Assembly (NCBI GenBank): GCA_951213105.1
Contig: OX578142.1
Location: 123,368,231 to 123,432,230 of the forward strand
Length of the DNA: 64,000 nucleotides
Direction of reading: 5' to 3'
Origin: Amaurobius ferox
Lineage: Eukaryota > Arthropoda > Arachnida > Araneae > Amaurobiidae
Positions 32,282 to 46,489 of this stretch are shown here, piece by piece. The translations under genes were made by a program, and so were the position numbers. How positions within the stretch are numbered: the first letter of the stretch is position 1; each line of letters opens with the position of its first letter. The notes beneath the pieces were generated by a model. It was not told where the DNA came from and made no database searches. It saw only the letters and a program-made list of their open reading frames with translations.

Positions 32282-32497
32282 ACATGCAAACTACTTTAGA
32301 CAGGCCAGAATACCACTCAAACTACTTTAGAGTGGCTAGTATACCATGCACATTACTTTATACAGGCCAGTATACCATGCAAACCACTTTAGATTGGCTA
32401 GTATACTATGCAAACTACTTTAGACTGGCTAGTATACCGTGTAAACTACTTTTGACAGACAGTATACTATGCAAAGTACTTCCGACAAGCAGTTCCG
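32282..32497 (+). repeat. Minisatellite, about 31-bp unit
   Basis: About seven units of ATGCAAACTACTTTAGACTG followed by GCTAGTATACC, diverging toward the right. Confidence 0.9.
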
Positions 32498-32923
32498 AAT
32501 ACAACTAGCACCCATGAGAAGTCTCCTCGACTATCAAGCACAAGCCCTGTTTGACCAAGAATGTCAACCCAAAGCCCACATCTACAAATTCAATAAGCCT
32601 AACTCAATCTCCAGCCAATAAACATAGCTTTAGATAATGATTCAATATTTGATGTAAATATTCCCTCCCTTTAATATTTCCACCAATAAATTCTCCATTT
32701 TGCATCTGAGAGCTCTAGTAAAATCTGATTTAGTTTTAAATGCTTACGTTAGTCATAATTGTTTAATAATGGCAACTTTCAAAAACACCACTTCATGACA
32801 ATGAACTCCCCGCCAAGAAAAAATAAAAACCTCCTTCCAAAAGAGTTAGGGAATCTGAGTATGCTTCATGCCAAGTTCCTGCAGGACCAGAGATGTACTT
32901 GAGTAGTTGTACTAGCGTACCCT
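32498..32923. other. Anonymous sequence
   Basis: Nothing recognised. Confidence 0.5.
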
Positions 32924-33045
32924 GCTGAAGGATCCTAACCCTCCACGCAATCCAACGTATCCCTATTCAGTCGTAGTCATTGTTTTTAATTGACTACCAC
33001 AAAAAAGGATACATGAGACTTGAAGGAGGGTTAGGATCCTTCAGC
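32924..33045. mobile_element. Hairpin element (122 bp) with perfect 21-bp arms
   Basis: GCTGAAGGATCCTAACCCTC-C (32924-32944) is perfectly repeated inverted at 33025-33045. Inside, GTATCC/GGATAC and GTAGTCA/TGACTAC extend the fold. It is GC-richer than its flanks. Possibly a tiny MITE; no target duplication identified. Confidence 0.75.
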
Positions 33046-33365
33046 TACCTCCACCAGATTGGATGGGTATCTTTATTTTTGCTAATTGGCAAGGATGTTT
33101 TATTACCATGAAATGATATTTTTGGTGAAATTTCTATACTTTGTTTAGAAATATTTATCAACATGATTACGCAATGATGATATAATAGGCATTTCAATTA
33201 ACTGCCGAGGAACATGTTTTATCAGCTTTGAAATTCTGAATCGAATTTAGCTTCAAGTTTTTAAAAAAAAAACATTGTGTTTCCCTCCAATTAGAACACA
33301 CAAAATGAGCATTCATTTATAACATATGCTCAGTAGTTACGTCTATAGATACGTCAATATTGAAG

Positions 33366-34663
33366 AAAAAAATGTCTGGGCAGAAAATGATAAAAAGTGT
33401 CATTTAATTTTTTTTTCTCAGCTCTGTGATCATATTACAGAAAAAATATCAAGTTTTTAACTATCTTGGGGTATGAGTTTCAGACTTCTAAAAATCGGAG
33501 TTTGTCATGTTACGTATAATATACACTTGCCAGCTACGGATTTGGACATGCTGGAGACGCTGCTGCTATCCTAAATAGAGTGCACGCGTGTATCCTAAAT
33601 AGAGTGCAATCGTAATAAAATGCATTACTTTACTGTTAATACTCGATAATCGGTGTAACTTAATCTGGAATTTAGCATGTTGTAAGTGCGGGATATGCAT
33701 GTACAACTGGGTTGTATAAGTTTGGTATAGCACCTTTGGACTTTTTTTTCAAATTTAATTGAGACTCGGAGTTTAATGAGGATTCCAAACAACCTGAAAA
33801 AAATGTCTGGGCAGAAAATGATAAAAAGTGTCATTTAAATTTTTTTTTCTCAGCTCTGTGATAATATTACAGAAAAAATATCAAGTTTTTAACTATCTTG
33901 GGGTATGAGTTTCAGACTTCTAAAAATCGGAGTTTGTCATGTTACATATAATATAGACTTGCCAGCTACGGATTTGGACATGCTGGAGACGCTGCTGCTA
34001 TCCTAAATAGAGTGCACGCGTGTATCCTAAATAGAGTGCAATCGTATTAAAATGCATTACTTTACTGTTAATACTCGATAATCGGTGTAACTTAATCTGG
34101 AATTTAGCATGTTGTAAGTGCGGGATATGCATGTACAACTGGGTTGTATAAGTTTGGTATAGCACCTTTGGACTTTTTTTTCAAATTTAATTGAGACTCG
34201 GAGTTTAATGAGGATTCCAAACAACCTGAAAAAAATGTCTGGGCAGAAAATGATAAAAAGTGTCATTTAAATTTTTTTTTCTCAGCTCTGTGATAATATT
34301 ACAGAAAAAATATCAAGTTTTTAACTATCTTGGGGTATGAGTTTCAGACTTCTAAAAATCGGAGTTTGTCATGTTACATATAATATAGACTTGCCAGCTA
34401 CGGATTTGGACATGCTGGAGACGCTGCTGCTATCCTAAATAGAGTGCACGCGTGTATCCTAAATAGAGTGCAATCGTATTAAAATGCATTACTTTACTGT
34501 TAATACTCGATAATCGGTGTAGCTTAATCTGGAATTTAGTATGTTGTAAGTGCGGGATATGCATGTACAACTGGGTTGTATAAGTTTGGTATAGCACCTT
34601 TGGACTTTTTTTTTCAAATTTAATTGAGACTCGGAGTTTAATGAGGATTCCAAACAACCTGAA
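33366..34663 (+). repeat. Three near-identical tandem units of 431-432 bp
   Basis: AATGTCTGGGCAGAAAATGA occurs at 33371, 33802 and 34234, and the third unit ends near AACAACCTGAAA. The units differ at only a few positions, so amplification is recent or homogenised. Each unit contains TCCTAAATAGAGTGCA twice. The repeated minus-strand frame is identical between units but has no family resemblance; I treat it as a by-product. Confidence 0.95.
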
Positions 34664-36999
<2,336 letters not shown>

Positions 37000-37925
37000 C
37001 ATTTGGAAGAAACTTTGAGGCGGCGAACTGTCGGCTGTTTATATACTGGGCAGACACTGATAGAAGTGACAAGATGGCTGAATGTTTCACGACATAGCCT
37101 CCCCCTATTGGAAACAATTTCAAAACTCTGAAGCTGCTCCATGTAAGGCTGGATAAGACTGTAGAGAAATAACGACTATGTCTCAAGATCGGTATATGTC
37201 CATAACTGCCCGTCGTCGACTGCTAGACAGCTGAGTATACGGTTTGCAGCTGCCACTGGAACTTTAGTATTGCGACAAACTGTATACAGAAGAGGCCGCC
37301 TAAATTGATGCATCGAACATCAGAACTGGAGTCAACAACAATGAGCTTGTGTTATTTTGAGTAATGACTCGAGGTTCAGTTTAACCTCGGATTCTATACG
37401 CGTTTACATCTGGAATGAGCCAGAAACTAGAAGTTGTTCCACCAACATTAGGGAATATGACCATTACGGTGGTTCAGATCTGATGGTATGGGGAGGCATA
37501 ATGATCAATGGACGTACTCCCCTACACGTGTTCGTTTGAGGATCTGTGTCTGGCCAGAGATATCGAGATGAAGTCTTAAAACCTTACTTAAGACATTTTA
37601 GAGGTGCATGTGAGAGGTGTATGGATCTGACTTTCATTTTATGGATGATAATACACGTCCACATCGAGCATACCTGGTTGATGAATTTCCTGAAAAGGAA
37701 GGGATTGAGCGAAAGAACTAGCCCGGCACATCTCCTGATTTGAACCCGATAGAGAACTTATCGAACGTCTTTGAAAGAGCTGCTGCAGGGTAAAATCCTT
37801 CTCCTACAGATCGCAATGTCTTGAACACAGCATTTCTGGAGGAGTGGACGTACTGCCCCCAATATCTTATTAACCACCTTAGAAAGTATGGAATGCTCTC
37901 TATAAGAATTTGTTTCCAAGTTATT
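37000..37925 (+). pseudogene. Tc1-like transposase pseudogene
   Basis: Translating in several frames gives the Tc1 order. ARRRLLDS and RQTVYRRG are the HTH region (37200-37300). SRFSLTSDSIRVYIW (37360-37415) follows the first catalytic Asp region, and YGGSDLMVWGGIM with GRTPLHVF (37470-37537) is the core. DNTRPHRAYLVDEF (37645-37690) carries the second Asp, and PDLNPIEN-like sequence (37733-37760) the third catalytic region. EEWTYCPQYLINNL (37840-37880) is the C-terminus. Many frameshifts and stops make it inactive. No TIRs were identified. Tc1 transposases are normally about 340 residues; the spanned 0.9 kb fits nearly the full gene. Confidence 0.85.
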
Positions 37926-38369
37926 CAAATTTTGAACCTATTTATCATACAATATTTAAATTTTGAATAATTAAATTTTGTATTTATGTGTTATGATGCT
38001 ATGTATCACACCAAAAAATTCCATTCAATTATACTGAACAACTTACAGTATACGCGTTCTTTGAACGGAAAAATATAATATAAAGAAACTTAAAATTCAC
38101 AATTATGTGTAAATTCCTATAGTATTCTTAATGACTTTGTTATTCAACACATTCTGCTAAATATTTTATTTAATTCTCCTAAACAAGGTATAAGAATCTC
38201 TGTTCTCGCTACACAAAATTATCTTCACAGGTAGATCTGAATAACAAAACATATTGGTCCCGTTTGCAAACAAATTTACAAAAAATATTTTTTAATGTTT
38301 ACAAAACGATAGAGCTTCTCTAGAAAATTGTACTTGCAATTTGTTCAAAAATTTGCAAAATTTTGCAAA
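37926..38369. other. Anonymous AT-rich sequence
   Basis: Nothing recognised. Confidence 0.5.
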
Positions 38370-38830
38370 AATTACATTTTAATCAATTGGGCGTCATTTT
38401 GATAAATTTGGCGACATTTTAAAAAGCTGCCAAATTTATCTCAAAGTGTACCTGTCGGGCTGAGAGTCCCACTTGGCGACAAATTGACGAAACATTATTA
38501 CAACATTATCCTCTAACAAAACACAAATTTCATTGATTTATCGTAATTTTATCAGTTTCAAGACATTTTTATCGATTTAGCGATATTTTTATAAATTTGA
38601 CGACTTTTTAAAAATGCGCTGAATTTGTCAGTATGTGAGACGGTTGGACTGACAGACAAATGCTAGCGTAACATCATTATAGTACTCTCTCATAATAAAA
38701 CACAATGTTGTTAATTTAGCGTCATTTTTATCAATTTAGCGACATTTTAATTAATTTGGCGACAGTTTCGTCAATGTAGCAACATTTAAGAAAAGTCGTC
38801 AAGTTGGCAGTATTCCGCCAAATTCGTAGA
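38370..38830 (+). repeat. Diverged tandem repeat with TTTGGCGACATTTT blocks
   Basis: Blocks such as AATTTGGCGACATTTTAAAA, TAACAAAACACAA and GTCATTTTTATCAATTTAGC recur with about 180-base spacing. Related blocks occur at 3760-3860 and 39675-39780, so the family is dispersed. Confidence 0.6.
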
Positions 38831-39817
38831 TCTGAATTCTCAGATCTGAAGAATGAAACACTTTGATCCCGTTTGTATATGCTAAATGAAAACGCTAAAA
38901 TTGTATTAGAAGTTACTACCGTTCTACTCTTATTCTGTTTCAACAATCGGCTAAACACAATATATGAGTTTGAAAACTCTTTACCAAAATAAAACAAATG
39001 ATTTAAGAAATTGAAAATATCAACAATCCCAGTAATCGTCAAACACGTAGTTTGTAATTAATAATTCAAAAAATACAATATTGTTCGGTTATGAGATATA
39101 TTTATCCATTTCATTAATCAAATCGAAAAAAAGAATAATAAAAATCGTCTGCCGCATAAAGAAACACATTTGATTAATTGCGTTGCTGAGCAACATGATA
39201 TAAAAAAGAATCAATCTTCCTCAAAAAATGTTGATAATTAAATAACTATTGTGAATTCTTCCCACTTATTATTGTTGGGTGAAAAATAACCCCGTGAAAA
39301 ATAAACCATGGAGATAGAGTTTCCATTTAAGTTCATGTTTTAAACCAGCGATTTCCAAGCGCGACTAGTAAGCGCAATAAACTCGCACAAAACTTGTAGC
39401 AACAGTTTTTATTTACTTTCACGTTTTAAACTAGCGATTTCCAACCTTTTTTGACTGAAAGAACCATGGAGTTGGAGAGAACTCCCATGAAAGATTCATA
39501 TTTCATTATAACTCGACAACTCATGATCCCAGAAACTCGAAACATGGCTAAATTATAAGTGCGGCTACTCCTATATTTATTTAGATCGATTGATGAGAAA
39601 TCAGCGTTTTGTGCAGTTAAAGATTATTTTGGACACCAGTGTATTATTCGACATCTTCTACAAAAATCTTTAAATTTTGAGTTATTTTGACAGCATCTTT
39701 GTCAATTTGGCACTATTACGAAAGTCGTCAAGTTGCCTATGTTTGTTGCCGATTTATCGACAAATTCGTTAAATTTATCGCGAAAAATAGGATAGACAGA
39801 GAGACTGGCTTTTCTTA
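38831..39817. other. Anonymous sequence
   Basis: GTTTTAAACCAGCGATTTCC (39338-39357) is repeated nearly identically at 39423-39442, a short local duplication. No gene. Confidence 0.5.
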
Positions 39818-40478
39818 TATATAAATAAATAACTCTTGGTGAATTGTTGAGCGTCAAATTAGAAAACTATTGCACAAAGTTTTTTACCTCGCGAGCGGAA
39901 TGAACTAGATCTACGAAAATCATTCTTACAAACTTTTCGCTTTTTATTACATATGAAAAGTGAACATATTTCCCGATTGTTATTACTTTTTAATTTTATG
40001 TAATTTTTTTATATATTTATTTGAAAAACATTCAAATGTCTCAAGAATAGTTTATCGTTTATCCTAGCGTTCTAAAGTTTATATCATTAGTTTTCTAATG
40101 GAAAATTACATAAGAAATGATTTTTTATAACATTATTGAAGGGTCTGAATTTCTAATGATTTATTAAAAATTTCGTTTGAAAATTTGAGGATCTTCCGAA
40201 CATTCGATCGCGTTTATCAAAGGATTCCAGTATGTACAGATTGCACTATTTGTACCACATTTCGTTCGAAACGCTCCATTCGTTCCTGATACATCGCATC
40301 CACAGACACATGCATTATCATACACACTAACATACATAAATACTAACATACATACACACATACAGACGTCACCTCAAAAACGCTTGATTCTAGTTCTGTA
40401 AAACGTGTTCTTCCGTTGAATGTTCACATTTGAATTTTCGACCCCATCACAATATTTTCCCTATACATTATACAATGC
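39818..40478 (-). repeat. Repeat family A, copy 4
   Basis: Aligns throughout with copy 1 and inversely with copies 2 and 3. The CATACATA/CACACATA simple repeat (40320-40365) is at the family's usual position. At 40710-40755 CATCTGATGTGGAC and AACTTTCCCTAC match the family's opposite end in an unexpected orientation, so a second fragment or rearrangement lies there. Confidence 0.7.
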
Positions 40479-40844
40479 GGCTACCGACGTTGCTTATATT
40501 TTTTTCACACTATTGCATAATAAAATGATTAATTTCCTAAAAATCTTGGATGCGAGTTATTTTTACGGAAAAGCACGTTCTAAGAAATGCTAAACACATT
40601 TCGAGCACTTACGGTAAGATGTCTGTGCGTATGTATGTATAACAGTGATGTATGAACACGGTAACTCTATAACAGGTGCAAGCATCGCTATGAAATGTAA
40701 TGTTTACATATATAATGTAAAACATCTGATGTGGACGAAAATTTAGTAACTTTCCCTACACAATGATGTACCATATAATACGCGCAAAGCTAGATAACAC
40801 CATATACAGTATCTTAAGAAAAGTCATGGACTAGGCGAAGAAAT

Positions 40845-41130
40845 ATTTCTTTTCTTTCGATTCAGACCATCTGGCCTACCCAAAGGTGTAAGGTATTTGT
40901 TTGAATGACCGGGACAATGCCACCTAATTTACACCGGAACCTAACGGGGAGACATCCACAGGTACCGTATTCACATTTCCCTGCCACCAACCTCTCTGAA
41001 AGACTTTCGAATTCACAGTTGTAACGTGCCCGTACTCCGCGTAAATACGGGATAGTTTGGGCAGATCCAAGAATCGAACTCCGGTGCAATCCCCGTGCCT
41101 AGACTATCTAGTTATGTCGCCTCCAGGCAA
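40845..41130 (-). repeat. tRNA-derived SINE
   Basis: On the minus strand: an A-box-like region GGCGACATAACTAGATAG near 41110, B box GAGTTCGATTCTTGG near 41065, then a body (GGTTGGTGGCAGGG, ACCTGTGGATGTCTCCCC, GTTAGGTTCCGGTGTAAATT) shared with 45907-46064 and 13205-13665. The 3' end is about GGTAGGCCAGATGGTCTGAA. No target duplication could be fixed. Confidence 0.7.
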
Positions 41131-41155
41131 TTAACTCGAAAGTATTTGGGTTATC

Positions 41156-41717
41156 GTATATTTTTATAGTAAACCTCTATGGTGCTACACGATGACTCAA
41201 CTTTAGGGAGATTACCTCCCTTTTTTAGGGTAATACGGAGGGCTATCTCGCTTCCTATTACATATGGAGGAAAACAGTGAATTATAAAGTTGTAGAGTAG
41301 TGCAAAATTGATACTAAACATTTTATTTTATTAATCGGCATGTAACAGAGACACTAAAAATACGCGATTTTATTACACATGTGTAAGCATGCATCTTTAC
41401 CTAAGGTGAACATTTTTGTGTATAATGAAGTAAGTCAATTTCATCTTGCCGCACTATCTAAATGTTCGATTTGAGGGGTTGGGGCATATTGCATACACTT
41501 GTTTTCGGGGTTTTTTCAAATCTTTTTTGGGGACGAAAATGCTTTGTACTTATTTTACAACTCTCTAAAACTTTGTAATTGATTTTTCCCTATCTCTAAC
41601 ATGAAGCTAGATAGCCGCCTTCCCTCCGTAGCCCCTCTAAAAAGGGGTTCACCCTCCTAAAGTTGTTTCTTCCTGTAGAGCTATTGAGGTTTCCTAAACT
41701 CCAGCATAAAAATATAC
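41156..41717. mobile_element. MITE with about 100-bp inverted ends (about 0.56 kb)
   Basis: Left GTATATTTTTAT, AAACCTCTATGG, CAACTTTAGG, ACGGAGGGCTATCTCGCTT and, on the complement of the right end, GTATATTTTTAT, AAACCTCAATAG, CAACTTTAGG, ACGGAGGGAAGGCGGCTATC-TAGCTT. The left arm lacks about 10 bases present in the right. No ORF. Confidence 0.7.
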
Positions 41718-43015
41718 AACTGTAATACTTCACGAGTTATGCGGCTTGTCGATGATTTTCCTTGACATCCCATATGCTTGGGCATTAAATTAGATCATAA
41801 TATTATTCACGTTTACATACTTTCCCATATATTTAAAGAAATGAAATTAAATAAATATGCACCCACATTTAATTTTGCTGATCATTGAGTGCTAAAAACT
41901 ACACGCACTTTTCTTGACATCAAACAATTCTGACGTTTAAACTCTATTTGGAATTTAATACTCGGATATTATGACATCCGATGAATTTCAATACATGGTC
42001 ACACATAAATTTTATGGGCAATTATTCTTATCTATTCCTATAATCATTTGACAGTCGTTTCAAAAAGTTATTGCAGCTGTCAGGAAATCTATGAACATAG
42101 GGTATACGTATTTAAATAAATATTCGCTTTGCGTGATGATAATACTTTATGCCAAAACGTGATTTATAATTTAGACACAGGATTTAGATAAAGCAGCGCA
42201 ACGTAGGCATATTAAGAAACTTTAAGAAATCGTGTGATACGTACTGACTTCTTGATTATACTTTAATAATCTTATTCTGTGGAGGAAATTCAGCGTTGGT
42301 ATTCACTTTAATGGTGTTGTAAATGTTTATTCCTTTATTGAATTTTTCATTATGCATATATCTGTAAGTGTATGTATATGCAATTGAATTTCTTTAATTC
42401 AAAAACGATAACTTGAATTTTTCAATAAATTGAATTTACGTTTTAGGTCAAAATAAAACTTTTTCATTTAGAGGTTGAATTCATTTATCGGAGCATCAAT
42501 TGGCAAAAATATGTTTGATTTAAATCCCTTTTGATATTTTTATTAACAATTCTCGCATTAAAGTGTTAAATCCGGCAATCTTTTGACTCATAAATATTAT
42601 CAGCATTTTTCTTTAAGTATTAAGCTGCTTCTAATATATTTTTTTATACAACACGTTTGGCAAGACAAATTTCTGATTAAAACAATATTGCTTTAAGTAG
42701 TGATGACATAATCCGCAAGCCATACAATGGAAACGAAATAGTATACTAAAACAATAGTGAAGACAAAGAATGTAGCAAATATAATTCGAAATCATCTGTA
42801 ATTAAAAGATTGATTTAAAAATTGGAAGTTAAGTTAAAATCACTTTAGAGCATTTAGGGAATTGTTTGTAAATATTGAGAAAAATAACCACGCCTATCAA
42901 AAATGGATGTTGTTAATGCAGATATTTTTCTACTGGTATTCAAGCTTATCAAAAACATTGAAACTATCTTAAATCATTCTTATCATAACTTTTTTTAATA
43001 AAGTTTTAAATTTGT
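41718..43015. other. Anonymous AT-rich sequence
   Basis: Nothing recognised. Confidence 0.5.
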
Positions 43016-43035
43016 TTCATAAGTTTTATTTTGTT

Positions 43036-43313
43036 GTTTCTTATGACCTCCTGTTTTCGACGGAGTCAATACAGGACCAGTGACGCAGTAAGCAGGACAG
43101 AACGAAGAAAGACACAAGACAAGAGAACAAAGTTTATTACAAACAAGCATCACTGACGAAGGTCGGAGGTGATGCAACTTCTCATTTAGACGAGGACCCA
43201 GAAGGCGGAAGACTGACTTTATCCTCAATAAACATCTATGCCTTACACGGGATTCGAACCGGAGCCCACTAGACAGCAGCAGAAGACGTTCTCTACTTCA
43301 CCGCCTGGGCGGC
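43036..43313 (-). repeat. tRNA-derived SINE with target-site duplication (278 bp)
   Basis: On the minus strand the head GCCGCCCAGGCGGTGAAGTA with B box GGTTCGAATCCCG starts at 43313. The body ends near 43036. It is flanked by TTTTATTTTGTT (43024-43035) and TTTATTTTGTT (43314-43324). The uninterrupted version of the site is at 9682-9693. No tRNA cloverleaf closes, so it is a SINE, of a family different in body from the one at 40845-41130. Confidence 0.8.
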
Positions 43314-43797
43314 TTTATTTTGTTCAACAATGTATAACACTTAGCGTCAAAAATAAATGTTTTAATAGAAAATTGGCTCGATTGCAGTCGATGTTATAAA
43401 CACTGTAAGTTTCAGCCTCCAAACTCACCGGAAGGCTTTTGGGGTGTTCAAAAAGACAAAAGCACAACGTTAGACAATAATAGTGGTGGGTCATCTCACT
43501 AACTGTGGGCCAACTTTTGGACTTTCTGATTCACGGTTGATATCTTTAGAAGATGCATGCTTGATCGCAGCGTTTCAGAATGTATGTTACAATGATTGAA
43601 CTGTAAGTTCTGGTGAAAGCAGTTATGGTGTTTATGGAACGACTCTGGAAAATCAAAATGAACCAATCCAATTCGCAAGCTCCAAGTCACCGAACAATAC
43701 ACATTCTTTTATTTGCAGTAAAACTATCTTCATTCTACAAGACGCTACTTTGAAAATACTTTAAGATCTCCTGTTTTCTCGAAAATGAGTGATAAAT
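43314..43797. other. Right part of the repeat that hosts the SINE, then anonymous sequence
   Basis: CAACAATGTATAACACTTAG-CGTCAAAA matches 9694-9722. Nothing else recognised. Confidence 0.45.
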
Positions 43798-44170
43798 ATA
43801 ATATCCGGTTCCATTAGATTTTGCCATATAATCGATATTATGAGTGTGCAAAGATTTAGCCTTCTAAGGTGACCGAGGGGATTAAAGAGGGTCTGCAAAG
43901 GCTTTAAAAAAACATTTGATCTACTACCGAGGGGGGTGGGGTAATCCAAAATCCAGCTTCTTTAGGTTCTATCCCGTAATTATTCTATAAGTGTGCAACG
44001 GTTCAGTGTTGAAAGATTCTCTAATTTTACCCACTCCTTGAGGATGGGGAGGTATTGGAAACCTGGTTCCGCTAGGTTCTATACGATGGCCAATATTTGA
44101 GGTGCGAAAATATTTAGTTTTCTCGGTCACCGGGAGGCTTATGTAGGGTCTGAAAAGACAAACTTTTTAG
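43798..44170 (-). repeat. Three diverged tandem units of about 115-125 bp
   Basis: Each unit has (A/C)CC(A/G)G(C/T)TTC-type starts with TTAG(G/A)TT, then GAGTGTGCAA(A/C) or GAGGTGCGAAAA, and GGTCTG(C/A)AAAGGC-type ends. Related fragments lie at 9840-9910. Unidentified. Confidence 0.55.
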
Positions 44171-45457
44171 ATTACAGAGATGAACACATTTTTCAAATAT
44201 ATTTGCTTTTGTATCTTAATTTATATCCATTGTTAATAACTCAAAGTTTTAATCCTGTCGCGTCCAAATGAACAAAACTGATGTTGATAGAAAAAAAATA
44301 AGAAAAATAATGAAGGAAATACTTAGAATTAAGCAAACATAAATAATAACCAATTACAATAAGCTTAGAATATAAAACGAGACAAAGAAGAACTACAATG
44401 CACGAAAAATGTGAGCTAACTAATATAGTTAGCACGATATTTATTTTATTAAATACGGAGATCTTTTGAGAAAAAAACATGCACTTTTATGCTCAAAGTA
44501 ATTCTACAAAAATTTGCTTCAATACAAAATTGCATGTTTCTGAAAAAAAAAAACATGTTATATTGGTTATGAAGCTGTTCATTGAAACACTGAGAGTTCA
44601 ATAAAATTATGTTCGAGCATAAGCTCAGCAGTACTGGTCGGCTCTATGCGCTAAGTTTTTTTCATAAGTGTAACAAATACGACGCAGTTTTTTTAAATAC
44701 CTCCAATTAAAGGAATCAAGTTTGTCAGGTTTTAAGTATTTGGTCTACGCTTAATAAAATTCCCCTCTCTCTTTAAAATGAACCGGCTTCTTAGAAGTTG
44801 ACTATCAAACATAATATTTTAACATTCATTTATTGAATGATATTTTATACTGTTTATGAACTGATTTGGGAAAGCGAATAAATTTAATTTAAATCATGCA
44901 TTGCACGGATTTTTGGTGCAAAGTTATATACAAAACTAGAGCACGATAAGGCTTATATACAAAACTTAAATATTGTAAAGATAAGACTCTTATTTTAGCG
45001 GGTATATCACACACCTTTTTAGGGCATTTGAATGTAAATTGTACGCTATTATATAGTGAAAATTTTACTCATAAATGAGGCAATCGGTTGTGCAATATAC
45101 TACTTGAAATAAGATTATTGGGTCCTTCATTTTTAAGAAAAATATTGCTTTAGTTTTGGGAGCAACATCAAGGTAAAGTTACACCAAAAATAATTGCAGT
45201 GTCTCACTTATAATAAGTACTTAAAATTTACTTAAAATGATACAATGTTGCAAGAAAATTAGTGGGCAATACACATGTAGTTACTTTTTAGTGCAATGTT
45301 GCACAAATGTAGCACCAGAAACTAGTGCAAATTTCCACTAAAATTAAGCATATAAACTAACCTCATCAAGTAACATAAAAGACCTACAGTGCATTATTGA
45401 CAGATATACATACAGGAAACAAATATCCAATCAAATTTTTCTTTTATTCCAGCTATA
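44171..45457. other. Anonymous AT-rich sequence
   Basis: Nothing recognised. Confidence 0.5.
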
Positions 45458-46489
45458 CAGGGTGTCCCAAAAATATTGAAACGCGCTTTAATTCTTTACC
45501 TGTTTGAGATAAGTGGGCAATGTAAATTATAAAGATGTTGAAAGTAAGGTAGAAAATAAGACTACGTTAATGAAAAAGTCCATCCATTAATTTTTAAAAA
45601 GTTACACTTTTTAAATTTTGTATACGACCCCCTTAGACAAATTCGGTCAATCAGAAATTTTTTATTTTTAATGCAACAAGATCATTAAAAAAACCACATA
45701 TCTGTATCTTTAAAATCATCTGAATAAATAAAGGAAAAAATCTAACTTATGCCACTTTTCCGTACCATGTGAAAGGCTGTTTCATCAGTGAAAAGGATCA
45801 TAAACAAATTGACGATGGACATTTTTTAGATCAAAAATACGTTAATATGTGTCAAAATTTTTTATCACGAATGCATCTAAATGAAGTATTACACAGACAG
45901 AGATCAATCATCTTCCGAGAAGTTGGTGGTAGGGGAAGGAGGGTACGATCCCTGTGGATGCCTCCCCCACTGGGTTCCGGTCCAAATTGGGTGGCACTTC
46001 CCGGCCGTCCAAACAGTTAGCTTACACCTTTCTGGTAGGTCGGACGTTCTGGGTCTCAACAACAACAGACAGAGATCATATAAAACAATGGTACTCACTA
46101 CGCGGTTGGGTATCCTATGTATTATCATGCAGTTTTATCTTTTTTGTGATATGTCACAAATTTAGATTTCTAATTTGATATATGGTCCCCATTCACAATG
46201 TTTAATTTTCAATTAAATATAACTCGCTCAATTTTAAAGATACAGATATGCGGTTTTTTTAATGATCTTGTTGCATTAAAAATAAAAATTTTCTTATTGA
46301 CCAAATTTGTCTAAGTGGGTCGTATAAAAATTTTAAAAAGTGTAACTTTTTGAAAATTAATACGAGGACTATTTTATTAACGCTGTCTTATTTCCTACCT
46401 CACTTTCAATATTTTTGCAATTTACATTGCTCACTTATCTCCAACAGGTAAAGAATTAAAGTGCGTTTCAATTTTTTTAGGACACCCTG
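45458..46489 (-). mobile_element. Long-TIR MITE, copy 2, interrupted by a SINE
   Basis: The ends CAGGGTGTCCCAAAAATATT and AATTTTTTTAGGACACCCTG match copy 1 (4274-5084). Its interior is the reverse complement of copy 1's interior (for example ACAAATTGACGATGG and AAAATACGTTAATATGTGTC). Without the SINE and one target duplicate it is about 860 bp. Confidence 0.85.
45907..46064 (+). repeat. SINE body fragment with perfect 14-bp target-site duplication
   Basis: Flanked by ACAGACAGAGATCA at 45893-45906 and 46065-46078. The complement of this site occurs once, uninterrupted, in MITE copy 1 (4689-4702). The insert carries the body shared with 40845-41130 (GTTGGTGGTAGGGGAAGG, CCTGTGGATGCCTCCCCC, GGTTCCGGTCCAAATTGGG, CTTACACCTTTCTGGTAGG) but no tRNA head, so it is a 5'-truncated insertion ending in CTCAACAAC. 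Confidence 0.85.
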
